Counted from the first letter of the stretch, positions 16,537 to 23,862 are shown. The stretch is 64,000 bases of DNA from G963676095 sp963676095 (GCA_963676095.1 OY781040.1:4774001-4838000), one strand, 5' to 3'. Numbers and translations: made by a program. Notes: generated by a model not told the origin, from the sequence alone.

Positions 16537-16592
16537 CTGATAACCTCCTTTTTTGTTTAAACCCAAAGCAACCTGTGCCTGATAATAATTGC

Positions 16593-16805
16593 TTAATCAA
16601 CCGGGATAAGCAATTTATTTTTATCCCGTGACAAGTGCAGCAGTCGTTCCACTACAAATGGTTCATTATTAATAAACAAGAAGATAATACGCGACTGTAC
16701 CCGGTCTTTCACAGTCAAATGGGGACTCCCTTTCTCGCAAGCATTTTCTTTTTTCATAATCAAACATTCTCGGTTTACAGTTATCTTTATGATGACAATG
16801 GTCAC
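16593..16805 (-). CDS. Small hypothetical protein at the head of the fimbrial operon
   Basis: The frame gives 70 aa, or 54 aa from the internal ATG at residue 17 (about 16757), starting MKKENACEKGSP. The C-terminal half (VQSRIIFLFINNEPFVVERLLHL) looks like a folded alpha/beta piece, but I recognise no family. It is the first open frame after the invertible promoter segment and lies 56 bp ahead of the mini-receiver. The coding status is uncertain. Confidence 0.35.
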   Translation of the reverse strand: MTIVIIKITVNRECLIMKKENACEKGSPHLTVKDRVQSRIIFLFINNEPFVVERLLHLSRDKNKLLIPVD

Positions 16806-16911
16806 ACAAACAGATTGTTTTTTAACTATTTATGTATTAATTTCAACAGCTCCTGCCCAATAGTCCGTCCTTAAATATCAGCCGTCGAAAATGACCACTC
16901 ATTGTATGGTC

Positions 16912-16929
16912 TCTAACTAAGAGAGCATA
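16912..16929 (+). repeat. Left 18-bp inverted repeat of the invertible segment
   Basis: TCTAACTAAGAGAGCATA, identical in inverted orientation to 17294-17311. Its inner end overlaps a perfect 9-bp hairpin, GCATACATA-gttt-TATGTATGC (16925-16946), which is not repeated at the right end. Confidence 0.85.
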
Positions 16930-17250
16930 CATAGTTTTATGTATGCTGTTTATCAATTGATTAAGAAAAATAAAAAGTGTATTTTTAAAACAATATTAAA
17001 GCAACATAATATATTTTGCTACTAACATTTTATAAATAAGGATATAAAAGAATAATAAATGTAGATTTAATTTCAAATTAAATTACAACACAATGTAACC
17101 CAGGTAGATTACCTGCTATTTTAAAAAAATGAAAAAGGGAGTAGCCGGGTACAGAAATTTATAAGAAAGAAAACCCCAAAATTCTTGATGTTTTTATTAG
17201 TCTAATATTCAATTAGATAATATAGAAAAATCAATTTTCTTTAATCTTTT

Positions 17251-17281
17251 TTTGGAATGCAATTTTTTTATTTTACCTTTG
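17251..17281 (+). promoter_or_regulatory. Perfect Bacteroidota promoter inside the invertible segment
   Basis: TTTG (17251-17254), a 19-bp spacer and TACCTTTG (17274-17281) match the -33/-7 consensus TTTG-N19-TAnnTTTG exactly. In the present orientation it reads rightward across the right inverted repeat, toward a region with no rightward gene for about 1.6 kb and against the convergent MNT-HEPN gene. Confidence 0.75.
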
Positions 17282-17293
17282 TTTATGTCAGAC

Positions 17294-17311
17294 TATGCTC
17301 TCTTAGTTAGA
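17294..17311 (-). repeat. Right 18-bp inverted repeat of the invertible segment
   Basis: The complement of TCTAACTAAGAGAGCATA, a perfect inverted match to 16912-16929. The first outward base differs between the two sides, so the repeat is exactly 18 bp. Confidence 0.85.
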
Positions 17312-17338
17312 ATTCTTCAGTCACATCCAATTGTCAAT

Positions 17339-17493
17339 TAACAACGTTTTTGTAATTTCTGTCCTTGAGCCGGACAGGCTCTTCCTTTTCCGGTCGATGA
17401 AAAGGAAGTAAAAATCTTGCCAAAACAAACCCTCTGCCGGGCGTTTTGACGGTCCCCGCACTGTCCTGCGCCACGGATTAAAAAAAGATTCCG
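17339..17493 (+). repeat. Dispersed repeat, copy B
   Basis: About 150 bp, from ACAACGTTTTTGTAATT through TTGAGCCGGACAGGCTCTTC, the core GCCGGGCGTTTTGACGG, and ATTAAAAAAAGATTCCG, match the reverse complement of 36045-36188 with scattered substitutions. It contains the imperfect palindrome GAGCCggacaGGCTC. Copies B and C face each other across the MNT-HEPN and CRISPR-Cas region. Confidence 0.8.
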
Positions 17494-17594
17494 ATTAGCT
17501 AAAATCCATGCTTAAATAATCTTAATCCGCAGGAAATGTCAATTGATCCAAAACGCCTGAATGAAGTAAATAGGATATAAATTCGTATTTCCGG

Positions 17595-18476
17595 TTATTC
17601 AATCATCTCGCCGTACTTTTTGATCCGGTCGGCACAAAGCCGTTTAACCACTTCGAAGAGTTGCTCAACGGCGGGCATTAAAGTGTCAATATCTTCTTTG
17701 GTAACAGCGAACCCGGGATTGTACCGCGCTTCCACGTAGGCATCTTTCAGCAACTTGAAAAGCCGTTTTTCTTCGGCGGTCTTGCGGGGAAATAGCTTTT
17801 CCAGTTCGTCGGAATACTTCCTGATAGCAGCCAGTAATTTCGCAAGGTTATGCTGCTTAAAACTTTCCAGGGTAAATGTCAGCCGTACCCCCTGAAATAA
17901 ATTCTCGCAGGTTTGATGAAGATCAAACGAAGACATCGAGTATTCTTTCTTATTATACATGAATATCGCCTGGTCAAAGAATAATTGGGCCTTATGGAAC
18001 TTTTCTTCAAAATACTCTTCTGCCTGTTGTTTAATTTCCCGGTATTTTAGTTTCCGTCTGCGGGCCAGCCTGAACCTCCCGCTGTCGTATAAAAGGATCC
18101 CTTCTTTCTTTACCTGCGTGTAGAAATACCTGCCTTCGGAAAGATCTTTGTTTAACTTGCCGATATCTTCGTTGATGAATTGAACCGGAGTTTGTGAATC
18201 GGGATCTTTGTAATATTTGTTTTCCACCGCGTCCAGCTTTTGCCCGGCTTCCCTGTTCCTGATCTCATGGGTGGCTACCAGAATATCGTAGTCGCTCATG
18301 TATGCTGTCCGGATGCCAAATTCGATCCGTTCGTCACGGTCGACATACTTGCCTGTGGCGTAGCTCCCGTAAAGAATGATCATTTCGGTCTGAGGCAATC
18401 TTTCCAGTACCGACCTGACAAGGTAATGGATGTCGTCCTGTTTTCGTTTGGGAAGATATGCTATCGAGCGTTTCAT
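17595..18476 (-). CDS. MNT nucleotidyltransferase fused to a HEPN domain
   Basis: The 293-aa protein has a minimal nucleotidyltransferase domain in residues about 1-130, with the GS motif ILYGSYATGKYV and the acidic pair in MSDYDILVA (DxD). A helical C-terminal domain (about 145-290) resembles HEPN, with the paired helices FDLHQTCENLFQGVRLTF and DAYVEARYNPGF. MNT/HEPN pairs act as toxin-antitoxin or abortive-infection modules in which the MNT part modifies the HEPN RNase. Here both halves are in one chain, a form common in Bacteroidota whose activity is not settled. The canonical HEPN R-x4-6-H motif is not evident, so the RNase may be inactive or the protein may act differently. It lies at the edge of the CRISPR island, convergent with nothing close by. 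Confidence 0.75.
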   Translation of the reverse strand: MKRSIAYLPKRKQDDIHYLVRSVLERLPQTEMIILYGSYATGKYVDRDERIEFGIRTAYMSDYDILVATHEIRNREAGQKLDAVENKYYKDPDSQTPVQFINEDIGKLNKDLSEGRYFYTQVKKEGILLYDSGRFRLARRRKLKYREIKQQAEEYFEEKFHKAQLFFDQAIFMYNKKEYSMSSFDLHQTCENLFQGVRLTFTLESFKQHNLAKLLAAIRKYSDELEKLFPRKTAEEKRLFKLLKDAYVEARYNPGFAVTKEDIDTLMPAVEQLFEVVKRLCADRIKKYGEMIE

Positions 18477-18908
18477 GATCGGTGTATCGTTGATTTGTAA
18501 AAGTATGAAATTCCCTGTAAAAGTTCTTTTGCTGAACGATTTTTTTTTGAGTCATAGTTCTTTTTAATAGGTAAAATGGTATATTTGAGTCAGCTTATTT
18601 GAAAAAGCAGCGTTAACTATTGTTCCTGTAACCGGGAAGCCCGGTGCTGATTGGAATAGCCATAAAAATGGGAAGTTGATGTTCTGTTTACCTGCTTGAC
18701 GGGTTTTCAATGTCAGCCGGTTCTTGTTAGACAGTACGAGAAGAGGCGGGCGTGTTGATACGCTGAAAAACGGTAAATGAGTATCAGTCCGTTTTTGGTT
18801 ATTGTCAGCCGGGTTGCCGGTTGTAAATCATAGTTGCCGGTCCCGCGCTTCTTTTTCAGCCTTTTTATTAATGTTCGTTTTCAATATACGGATTGATTTA
18901 TTATTAAC
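18477..18908. other. Intergenic stretch with a terminator-like hairpin
   Basis: No gene was found. A stem AAAAACGG (18766-18773) / CCGTTTTT (18789-18796), nested with TGATAC/GTATCA, could fold into a bidirectional hairpin. A lone -7-like TATATTTG occurs at 18580-18587 on the plus strand, without a -33 at normal spacing. Confidence 0.4.
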
Positions 18909-19352
18909 ATGCCTGTGAGGGACGGCGGGCGCAAACTGAATGTTATGATAAATCAATATTTAAAGAAGGACAAACGGTATCATGCAGCAATCTGTATGGC
19001 TTATGCAAACCTGATGTTAAACCATTCTTTCAGCAAAATTTTAGATGCCTCACAGCGGGTGTTAGGCATGTCCAGGGAAGATGTAACCACTTTCTTCGAT
19101 GAAAAGAGGCTGAAAAAGTTGATTACTGAACGGTTTATTGATGTTACAGTCGAGTGTTATTTTGACCAGAACGATATTTGTAAAAAAGCGGCGTTGTCGG
19201 TTGAAAGTGCCAGCGATCTGACCCCTTATATCGACTGCTGCAATGAGGCCTATTCGTATAATTACCTGCGAGGGGAGTGGGCCGAAAAGGATCGCCGTAT
19301 TTACATCCACAACGGTAAAAAAGACCACCGGCTATTCTTTGTTGCCATTTAA
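18909..19352 (+). CDS. Hypothetical protein, 147 aa
   Basis: I do not recognise this protein. It is mostly helical at first (MINQYLKKDKRYHAAICMAYANLMLNHSFSKILDASQRVLGMSREDVTTFFDEKRLKKLI) and ends in a beta-rich part with aromatic residues (YNYLRGEWAEKDRRIYIHNGKKDHRLFFVAI). It has three Cys with no metal-site spacing, no signal peptide and no membrane segment, so it is probably cytoplasmic. An internal ATG at 18945 (MINQYLKKD) may be the real start. It stands alone between the MNT-HEPN gene and the CRISPR locus. Its codon usage looks like that of its neighbours. Confidence 0.55.
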   Translation: MPVRDGGRKLNVMINQYLKKDKRYHAAICMAYANLMLNHSFSKILDASQRVLGMSREDVTTFFDEKRLKKLITERFIDVTVECYFDQNDICKKAALSVESASDLTPYIDCCNEAYSYNYLRGEWAEKDRRIYIHNGKKDHRLFFVAI

Positions 19353-19751
19353 TTCTTTTATGTAACGTTGTTTCTGTTTCAATTATTCCTATTGTCAGTT
19401 GGGGGCGGGCCCTTTACAACTTGTTTTTCCGGGTATTCGTTTATGGGTTGTACGCCAACATCGGGAGGGACTCTTAGTAACACTTTCTGTTTATTCTCCG
19501 GGTAACTGATTTTTTTTAAGTGAGACGACGTTGGCACCTTCAAAAAATTCAGGATTGGTTTAATCGGTCAAGGTACATCAAGCGTGAGCTCTTTTATTGG
19601 GTTCACGCTATTTTCAGAGCTTAAAGCTTTTCATAACCGCTTTTTCTTGTCTGCAAACTTTAGAAAAAGCGAATGTTCTCTTTGGTTTACTTTTCCTGTT
19701 TACCATTAATTTTCAATTGCAGTTCGGATAGCATTTCCCCTTTCTATTGCT
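19353..19751. other. Gene-free stretch before the CRISPR-Cas locus
   Basis: About 400 bp without a credible frame. The only structure I see is the hairpin AGCGTGA...TCACGCT (19581-19609), listed separately. The GC content falls toward 19750 as the promoter region begins. Confidence 0.4.
19581..19609 (+). terminator. Hairpin, possible terminator
   Basis: AGCGTGA (19581-19587) pairs with TCACGCT (19603-19609) and is followed by ATTTTC. It is some 230 bp beyond the 147-aa gene, and the downstream T-run is short, so function is uncertain. Confidence 0.4.
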
Positions 19752-19783
19752 TTTGATCGACAATCGTTATAAATTTATATTTT
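19752..19783 (+). promoter_or_regulatory. Promoter with possible operator ahead of the broken WYL regulator and cas genes
   Basis: TTTG (19752-19755), a 20-bp spacer and TATATTTT (19776-19783) match the Bacteroidota promoter with one mismatch, 15 bp upstream of the regulator ATG. The -33 element overlaps GATCGACAATC (19755-19765). The same 11 bases occur in the CRISPR leader at 34069-34079, there paired with an inverted half-copy, so this could be an operator. The function is inferred from the shared motif only. Confidence 0.55.
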
Positions 19784-19798
19784 ATAAATTAATTCAGG

Positions 19799-20124
19799 AT
19801 GTCGCCAGAAACCAGAACCCACAGGTTCCTTCGCCTCATTTCATTTCTTTCGGGCAGTTACCCAAAAACGAAAGATGAATGCACTTCATTTTTAGGAATA
19901 AAGGATTCTGCATTTTATAATTACCGTAATGTTTTACTCGACAGTGGCTTTGATGTCAGGCAAAAAGACGGAAAGTACTGGATTGAATACCCCGATGAGT
20001 GAATGCGCCTGTTGCCAAATATGAGGGCCCGGGAAGGTTTGTCCTGGGATTGGCCGAAGATATCCAGGTTATGGGAGATAAAGGTTTTCTGGAATACCTG
20101 CAGAAAAAAGTTACACGATGGTAA
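19799..20124 (+). pseudogene. WYL-domain transcriptional regulator, internally deleted remnant
   Basis: The intact 67-codon start (19799-20002) is the winged helix-turn-helix of WYL regulators: LRLISFLSGSYPKTKDECTSFLGI...FYNYRNVLLDSGFDVRQKDGKYWIE. After the stop, another frame (about 20011-20124) reads VAKYEGPGRFVLGLAEDIQVMGDKGFLEYLQKKVTRW, the C-terminal WCX segment of the same family. The whole central WYL ligand-binding domain, normally about 200 residues, is missing. A deletion thus left both ends. WYL regulators often sit beside CRISPR-Cas operons and repress them. The short HTH protein could still be made and bind DNA, so residual function is possible. Confidence 0.75.
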
Positions 20125-20273
20125 TATTTTTTCTAAAAGTCCACGAATTCCGGAGTTTTAATAGCTAACTTTCATGCTGCAGACCTGATGAAAAGAATTG
20201 GATAAACTCCGGCGATATCAACTGGAAATGCTGAAGTAAAGAAAACGATTAAAGAATTACTACATGAATTGTT

Positions 20274-21065
20274 ATGAGATTTGAAATTACATTCAACCGC
20301 ACAGGGAGGCAGCACATGATCCCCATGGATTACCAGTACTACTTAAGTGCCTGGATTTATAAAGTTCTCGCAAAAGCCGACAGGGAATTCTCTTCTTTCC
20401 TGCATACACAGGGTTACCTGGTCGAACACCGGCGTTTCAAACTTTTTAATTATTCGCCGCTGAATTTTGGAAAACCAAAATTGTGGAAGGAGAAAAGCCT
20501 TTTTGAAGTTGAGGGAGATCAGATAACATTAAGAGTTTCTTTTCTGCTGGACGAAGCAGCCGAAAAGTTTATTGTCGGCCTTTTTCAGGACCAGCAGGCA
20601 TACATTGGCGATAAATTTAACGGGCTGGACCTGGCTGTTGTACAGGTTGAACGACTGCCGGAGCCCGGTAATATCCGGCCTGAAATGTATTACCGCGCTG
20701 TGTCGCCGGTAGTGATCAGCCAGAGAAACGAAACGGACAAATACCCCCGTTACCTTTTACCCGGAGATCCCTGCTACGATGAACTATTCGTGAAACACCT
20801 GGAAACAAAGTATTGCAGTCTTCCCAATGCCCGTAAGTTACCGGAGATCCCTGCGCTCCAGTTTAAACAGAGGGGACTGGCTAAATCGAAGCTGGTCACC
20901 ATAAAAGCTTATACTTCGCAGCAAAGCAAAGTGAGGGGCTCTGTTTTCGAATTTGTGCTCAAAGCCCCTGATGAAATTCATCAGCTCATCTTGTCTTGCG
21001 GGGCCGGAGAAAAGAATTCGATGGGGTTCGGCTGGTGCGAAGCAGTCGTAACCGGAAAATACTGA
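20274..21065 (+). CDS. cas6: Cas6 pre-crRNA endoribonuclease
   Basis: The 263-aa protein starts with the RAMP-type strand MRFEITFNRTG followed by IPMDYQYYLSAWIYKVL, the conserved N-terminal pattern of Cas6. It ends with a glycine-rich loop, CGAGEKNSMGFGWCEAV, matching G-x-G-x5-6-G-x-G. His residues (SFLHTQGYLVEHRRFKLF) lie where the general base is found in many Cas6 enzymes. Cas6 cuts the array transcript within each repeat to release crRNAs. The ATG at 20274 gives the full N-terminal strand. It is the first recognised cas gene, 150 bp after the broken regulator. Confidence 0.92.
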   Translation: MRFEITFNRTGRQHMIPMDYQYYLSAWIYKVLAKADREFSSFLHTQGYLVEHRRFKLFNYSPLNFGKPKLWKEKSLFEVEGDQITLRVSFLLDEAAEKFIVGLFQDQQAYIGDKFNGLDLAVVQVERLPEPGNIRPEMYYRAVSPVVISQRNETDKYPRYLLPGDPCYDELFVKHLETKYCSLPNARKLPEIPALQFKQRGLAKSKLVTIKAYTSQQSKVRGSVFEFVLKAPDEIHQLILSCGAGEKNSMGFGWCEAVVTGKY

Positions 21066-21137
21066 CGGTTTTCTTGTAAGGGATAAGAAACAACGATTGA
21101 TAACTATTTTGCATACAAAATAAATAAAACGACAAGA

Positions 21138-22544
21138 ATGAATTTTGAAGAAATATATCTGAAAACACCGGAAGGCCTGAGGTTGAAATTTTTAGAGGCG
21201 AAACTCATGCAAAATGAGAGGCTCCAAAATGAATTTAAGGCTTTTGTCCAGGCCGAAAAAAATGAAATGTTCTGCCTTTCCTATGACAATTTTCTGGATC
21301 TGATACACTCCTTACAAACTGATTACAGGAAATATTTCGAAACAGTCGACCTGGAAAATCCCGATTGGGAAAACTATCATGCGCCCCATTCGGGGTATAT
21401 CGAAGAATGGGAGGCTTATCAGTATGCCAGCGAGCAAGAGTTTGAAACAATTTTCGACAGGTTCCGCTCCGATGCTACGGACAGGATCATCCTGCAAAAG
21501 GCGGATGAGCTGACGGCTATGCTCATTGGCCTGTACGAGGCAACACAGGATGCTGAAATCGCCGATGAAGTATGCTCTTTTGAGGATGTAAACGGGTACC
21601 TGCTTTCGGAACATGCCAATATGGTGAATGAACTTGCCGAAAAACTCAGGTTAAGCGCTGTCTCCGATCATGTTATCCTTACTGCGTTTGATCTGTTTTT
21701 CCGGTATTGTGATTCGGAGTACCCGGGGAATCCCCACTTCGCGAATCATTTCGGGCAGCTGCTGATTACTTTGGCCGAAAAATCGTCTTATCCCGACCGC
21801 TTATTGTCTATTGTCGATCAATCGTCCGTTGAAAGGCAGTCACTGGCAGAGCTTATCCTGCTGATTAACAGAAAGACCGGGAATAAAACGGAATGGTTGC
21901 AGTCGGCGCTGCAGTTTTACCGGAACAACACAGAGGTCGCCAAACAGTTACTGAATTATTACTCTGAAACGGACAAAGACGCTTTCCTTAAAACAGCCCG
22001 TGAATTATTTCCTGCTAACAAGTATCTCTGGGCCGAATTCCTGGAGCAATATGTTTCTTCCCAACTTGACGAAAATCTGTTTGTCCGGGTATTCTGGCAA
22101 CTTACCGTACAACGGAGAGAAATTAAATACTACAACAAAATCAGGGCATATCTCTCCGAACCCGATTTAAACAATCTTTTAAAGGAATTGCAGTGGGAAA
22201 AAGTTTTTGTTGTTAAAATACTGGAAGTTGAAAAACGCTATGAAGATATAAAAATATTAGTGGAGCAAGATTCAAACGACTGGAACTATGCCGAAATGAT
22301 CTCACCAATATTGATTATTTACCCGGAGTTCTGCTTTAACCATATAAAAAGCAAGGCCGGTAGTACCCTGCAAAACAACCGTGGCAGGCATGTTTACGAA
22401 CGAATTGCATCATGGCTCCTGTTAAGCCAAAAGATACCCGGTTTCGAAGCTGAAAGGCATGATCTGGTCCATAGCCTTTACAACCACAAACCGAACCTGC
22501 CCGCCCTGAAAGACGAAATGCGAAAAGCGGGATTAATAAGCTGA
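21138..22544 (+). CDS. Large alpha-helical repeat protein, CRISPR-associated by position
   Basis: I do not recognise a named family. The 468-aa product is almost entirely predicted helix, with tandem helical pairs like TPR/HEAT-type repeats (for example QSLAELILLINRKTGNKTEW... EVAKQLLNYYSETDKDAFLKTARELFPANKYLWAEFLEQYV). The C-terminus (LLLSQKIPGFEAERHDLVHSLYNHKPNLPALKDEMRKAGL) resembles the end of SWIM-associated helical proteins, in which a repeat array ends in a short H-x-x-R/K-P-x-L-x-D/E motif. No catalytic motif is visible. It lies between cas6 and cas8, 72 bp after cas6, and its composition matches cas6. It could be an accessory or scaffolding protein. Confidence 0.6.
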   Translation: MNFEEIYLKTPEGLRLKFLEAKLMQNERLQNEFKAFVQAEKNEMFCLSYDNFLDLIHSLQTDYRKYFETVDLENPDWENYHAPHSGYIEEWEAYQYASEQEFETIFDRFRSDATDRIILQKADELTAMLIGLYEATQDAEIADEVCSFEDVNGYLLSEHANMVNELAEKLRLSAVSDHVILTAFDLFFRYCDSEYPGNPHFANHFGQLLITLAEKSSYPDRLLSIVDQSSVERQSLAELILLINRKTGNKTEWLQSALQFYRNNTEVAKQLLNYYSETDKDAFLKTARELFPANKYLWAEFLEQYVSSQLDENLFVRVFWQLTVQRREIKYYNKIRAYLSEPDLNNLLKELQWEKVFVVKILEVEKRYEDIKILVEQDSNDWNYAEMISPILIIYPEFCFNHIKSKAGSTLQNNRGRHVYERIASWLLLSQKIPGFEAERHDLVHSLYNHKPNLPALKDEMRKAGLIS

Positions 22545-22588
22545 ATTTGAAACGCAAAGTGGATTTGTAATAAAAAAAATATAAACAC

Positions 22589-22975
22589 ATGAAAAGTAAT
22601 AAATGGATTCAAGGGAATCCCAAGCCGCAAAAGTTGGACGATATAAAAAAATTATTGTTAGAAAAAGAGGTACAATCCTTTATTGAAAGTTCATCTAAGT
22701 TGTCGAAAAGCATCAACCGTTTTGAGATAAAGGCGGGGCGTGTCTATTTTTTCCAGCTTGTGGAACAATTTGGGTGGGATGATCCGGATGCCCGTTTTAT
22801 CATGCCTCTTATCGATGGCCGGTATGCTGAATTCAAATACGCCCGGATCACAATCTATCCAAATGAATGTACACTCGACTGGCAACGCCATAACGACCAA
22901 TGGATTGCTGTTTTTAGCGGAACTTTCACAGAATGCCTTCATTATATGGACGAAAGAAATGAGTGGTTTCAATGA
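22589..22975 (+). CDS. Small hypothetical protein, DUF3024-like
   Basis: The 128-aa protein begins with a basic helical part (KPQKLDDIKKLLLEKEVQSFIESSS) and then a beta-rich core, FIMPLIDGRYAEFKYARITIYP...CTLDWQRHNDQWIAVFSGTFTECLHYMDE. The pattern of R-I-x-I-Y-P then W-Q-R-x-x-D-x-W recalls the DUF3024 family of small uncharacterised proteins, but I hold this assignment loosely. It follows the helical-repeat gene by 44 bp on the same strand, so the two are probably cotranscribed and may work together. Confidence 0.5.
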   Translation: MKSNKWIQGNPKPQKLDDIKKLLLEKEVQSFIESSSKLSKSINRFEIKAGRVYFFQLVEQFGWDDPDARFIMPLIDGRYAEFKYARITIYPNECTLDWQRHNDQWIAVFSGTFTECLHYMDERNEWFQ

Positions 22976-23008
22976 TATAATTTAGAGACAAAAGAAAAAA
23001 CGGACGGA

Positions 23009-23710
23009 ATGCAGCCATTCGAACCCTTGGAACCCGGGAATTACTACCACATCTACAATCACGGTGTGGGCGGGCGCGATTTGTTCCGGAAAACGGACAA
23101 CTATGAATATTTTCTGGCATTGTATGACAAATACATTTTGCCAATAGCCGGGACCTACGCGTGGGTGTTGATGAAAAATCATTTTCATGTGTTGGTCAGG
23201 ATAAAGGAAAATGTCGTTTATAAATATTCAAACGCTGATAAATCTGTTGATGCTGTCAGGTTTGAAGAGGTGAAGTGGCAAACGGTTGAAATACCCCCTA
23301 ACCCGACAGCGTCCGAAGGACCTGTCGGCGTTAACGAAGTGAATCGGATAAAAATACCGAAACCACACCTTCATTTTTCGCACCTGTTTAATGCCTACAG
23401 CCGGTATTTCAACAAACGGTACGAAACCCGCGGTGCCCTGTTCGAACGACCGTTTAGACGAAAGTTGATAGACAATGAAGAATATTTAAAACGAGTACTC
23501 ATTTACATTCATAATAACCCGGTCCATCATGGGTTTTGCGACCATCCGGTTGAATACCCGTGGAGCAGTTATTTGACATGTGTCTCGATTAAACCGACCA
23601 GGCTGTACCGTGATGCCGTAATTGGCTGGTTCGGCAGCGAAGCCAATTTTAAACAGGTACACAATAAAAAATTAGCGATGGATGAAATAGATAATTGGTT
23701 GGGATTATAA
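23009..23710 (+). CDS. RAYT (REP-associated tyrosine transposase, Y1/IS200-like)
   Basis: The 233-aa protein has the Y1-transposase layout: G-x-Y-Y-H-I-Y-N near the N-terminus (residues 10-18), the metal-binding HxH in VLMKNHFHVLVRI (about 50-62) and the catalytic-Tyr helix LIYIHNNPVHHGF (about 170-182), followed by the WSSY motif. RAYTs cut and join single strands at REP palindromes and are usually single-copy, domesticated relatives of IS200/IS605. Here REP-like hairpins lie directly downstream and even inside the gene. It sits between CRISPR-linked genes, which probably reflects insertion, though it may be cotranscribed with them. Confidence 0.88.
   Translation: MQPFEPLEPGNYYHIYNHGVGGRDLFRKTDNYEYFLALYDKYILPIAGTYAWVLMKNHFHVLVRIKENVVYKYSNADKSVDAVRFEEVKWQTVEIPPNPTASEGPVGVNEVNRIKIPKPHLHFSHLFNAYSRYFNKRYETRGALFERPFRRKLIDNEEYLKRVLIYIHNNPVHHGFCDHPVEYPWSSYLTCVSIKPTRLYRDAVIGWFGSEANFKQVHNKKLAMDEIDNWLGL
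23303..23328 (+). repeat. REP-like palindrome inside the RAYT coding sequence
   Basis: CCGACAGcGTCC-gaa-GGACcTGTCGG forms a near-perfect hairpin that encodes part of an exposed loop (PTASEGPVG) of the transposase. The same sequence pattern recurs in the cluster after the gene at 23729 onwards. Confidence 0.75.
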
Positions 23711-23717
23711 TATAAAA

Positions 23718-23862
23718 CCAGTTATCTGACAGCGTCCGGAGGACCTGTCAGCATAACTGGAGGTTGATAATAAATAATTAATACCAACGCCGACAGGTCG
23801 AGGTCATACCAACGCCGACAGGTCGAGCCGACGCTGTCGGGTTGTCGGGTTGTCGGGGGCGG
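23718..23862 (+). repeat. REP/BIME-type palindrome cluster downstream of RAYT
   Basis: The first unit (23718-23760) is a long hairpin, CCAGTTAT-c-TGACAGcGTCC-gga-GGACcTGTCA-gc-ATAACTGG. Two direct copies of ATACCAACGCCGACAGGTCGAG follow (23781-23802, 23806-23827), the second running into CCGACGCTGTCGG, which pairs back to CCGACAG. Repeated GTTGTCGG motifs close the cluster. These are the presumed substrates of the neighbouring RAYT. The first hairpin could also act as a terminator or an RNA-stability element between the RAYT and cas8. Confidence 0.75.

Larger units (their letters stand above)
16912..17311. promoter_or_regulatory. Probable invertible (phase-variable) promoter segment
   Basis: A 400-bp, strikingly AT-rich, gene-free segment is bounded by the perfect 18-bp inverted repeats TCTAACTAAGAGAGCATA (16912-16929) and its complement (17294-17311). 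Just inside the right repeat is a perfect Bacteroidota promoter pointing right (17251-17281). This is the layout of the invertible promoters that control capsules and surface structures in Bacteroides species. If inverted, the promoter would map to 16942-16972 and fire leftward into the fimbrial operon. As sequenced it points away, that is OFF for that operon. No clear target-site duplication flanks the repeats, and no recombinase gene is in the window; in known cases the invertase can act from elsewhere. Confidence 0.72.

Noticed and set aside
16912..17311. Reading the AT-rich segment as a MITE or IS remnant
   Set aside because: Inverted ends are perfect, but no target duplication is visible (outer bases GGTC versus ATTC), and a perfect promoter lies at one end beside a surface operon. 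An invertible promoter explains more; a MITE remains the main alternative.
18580..18587. TATATTTG as a promoter for the 147-aa gene
   Set aside because: The nearest TTTG is 30 bp away rather than 19-21, and the gene starts over 300 bp downstream.
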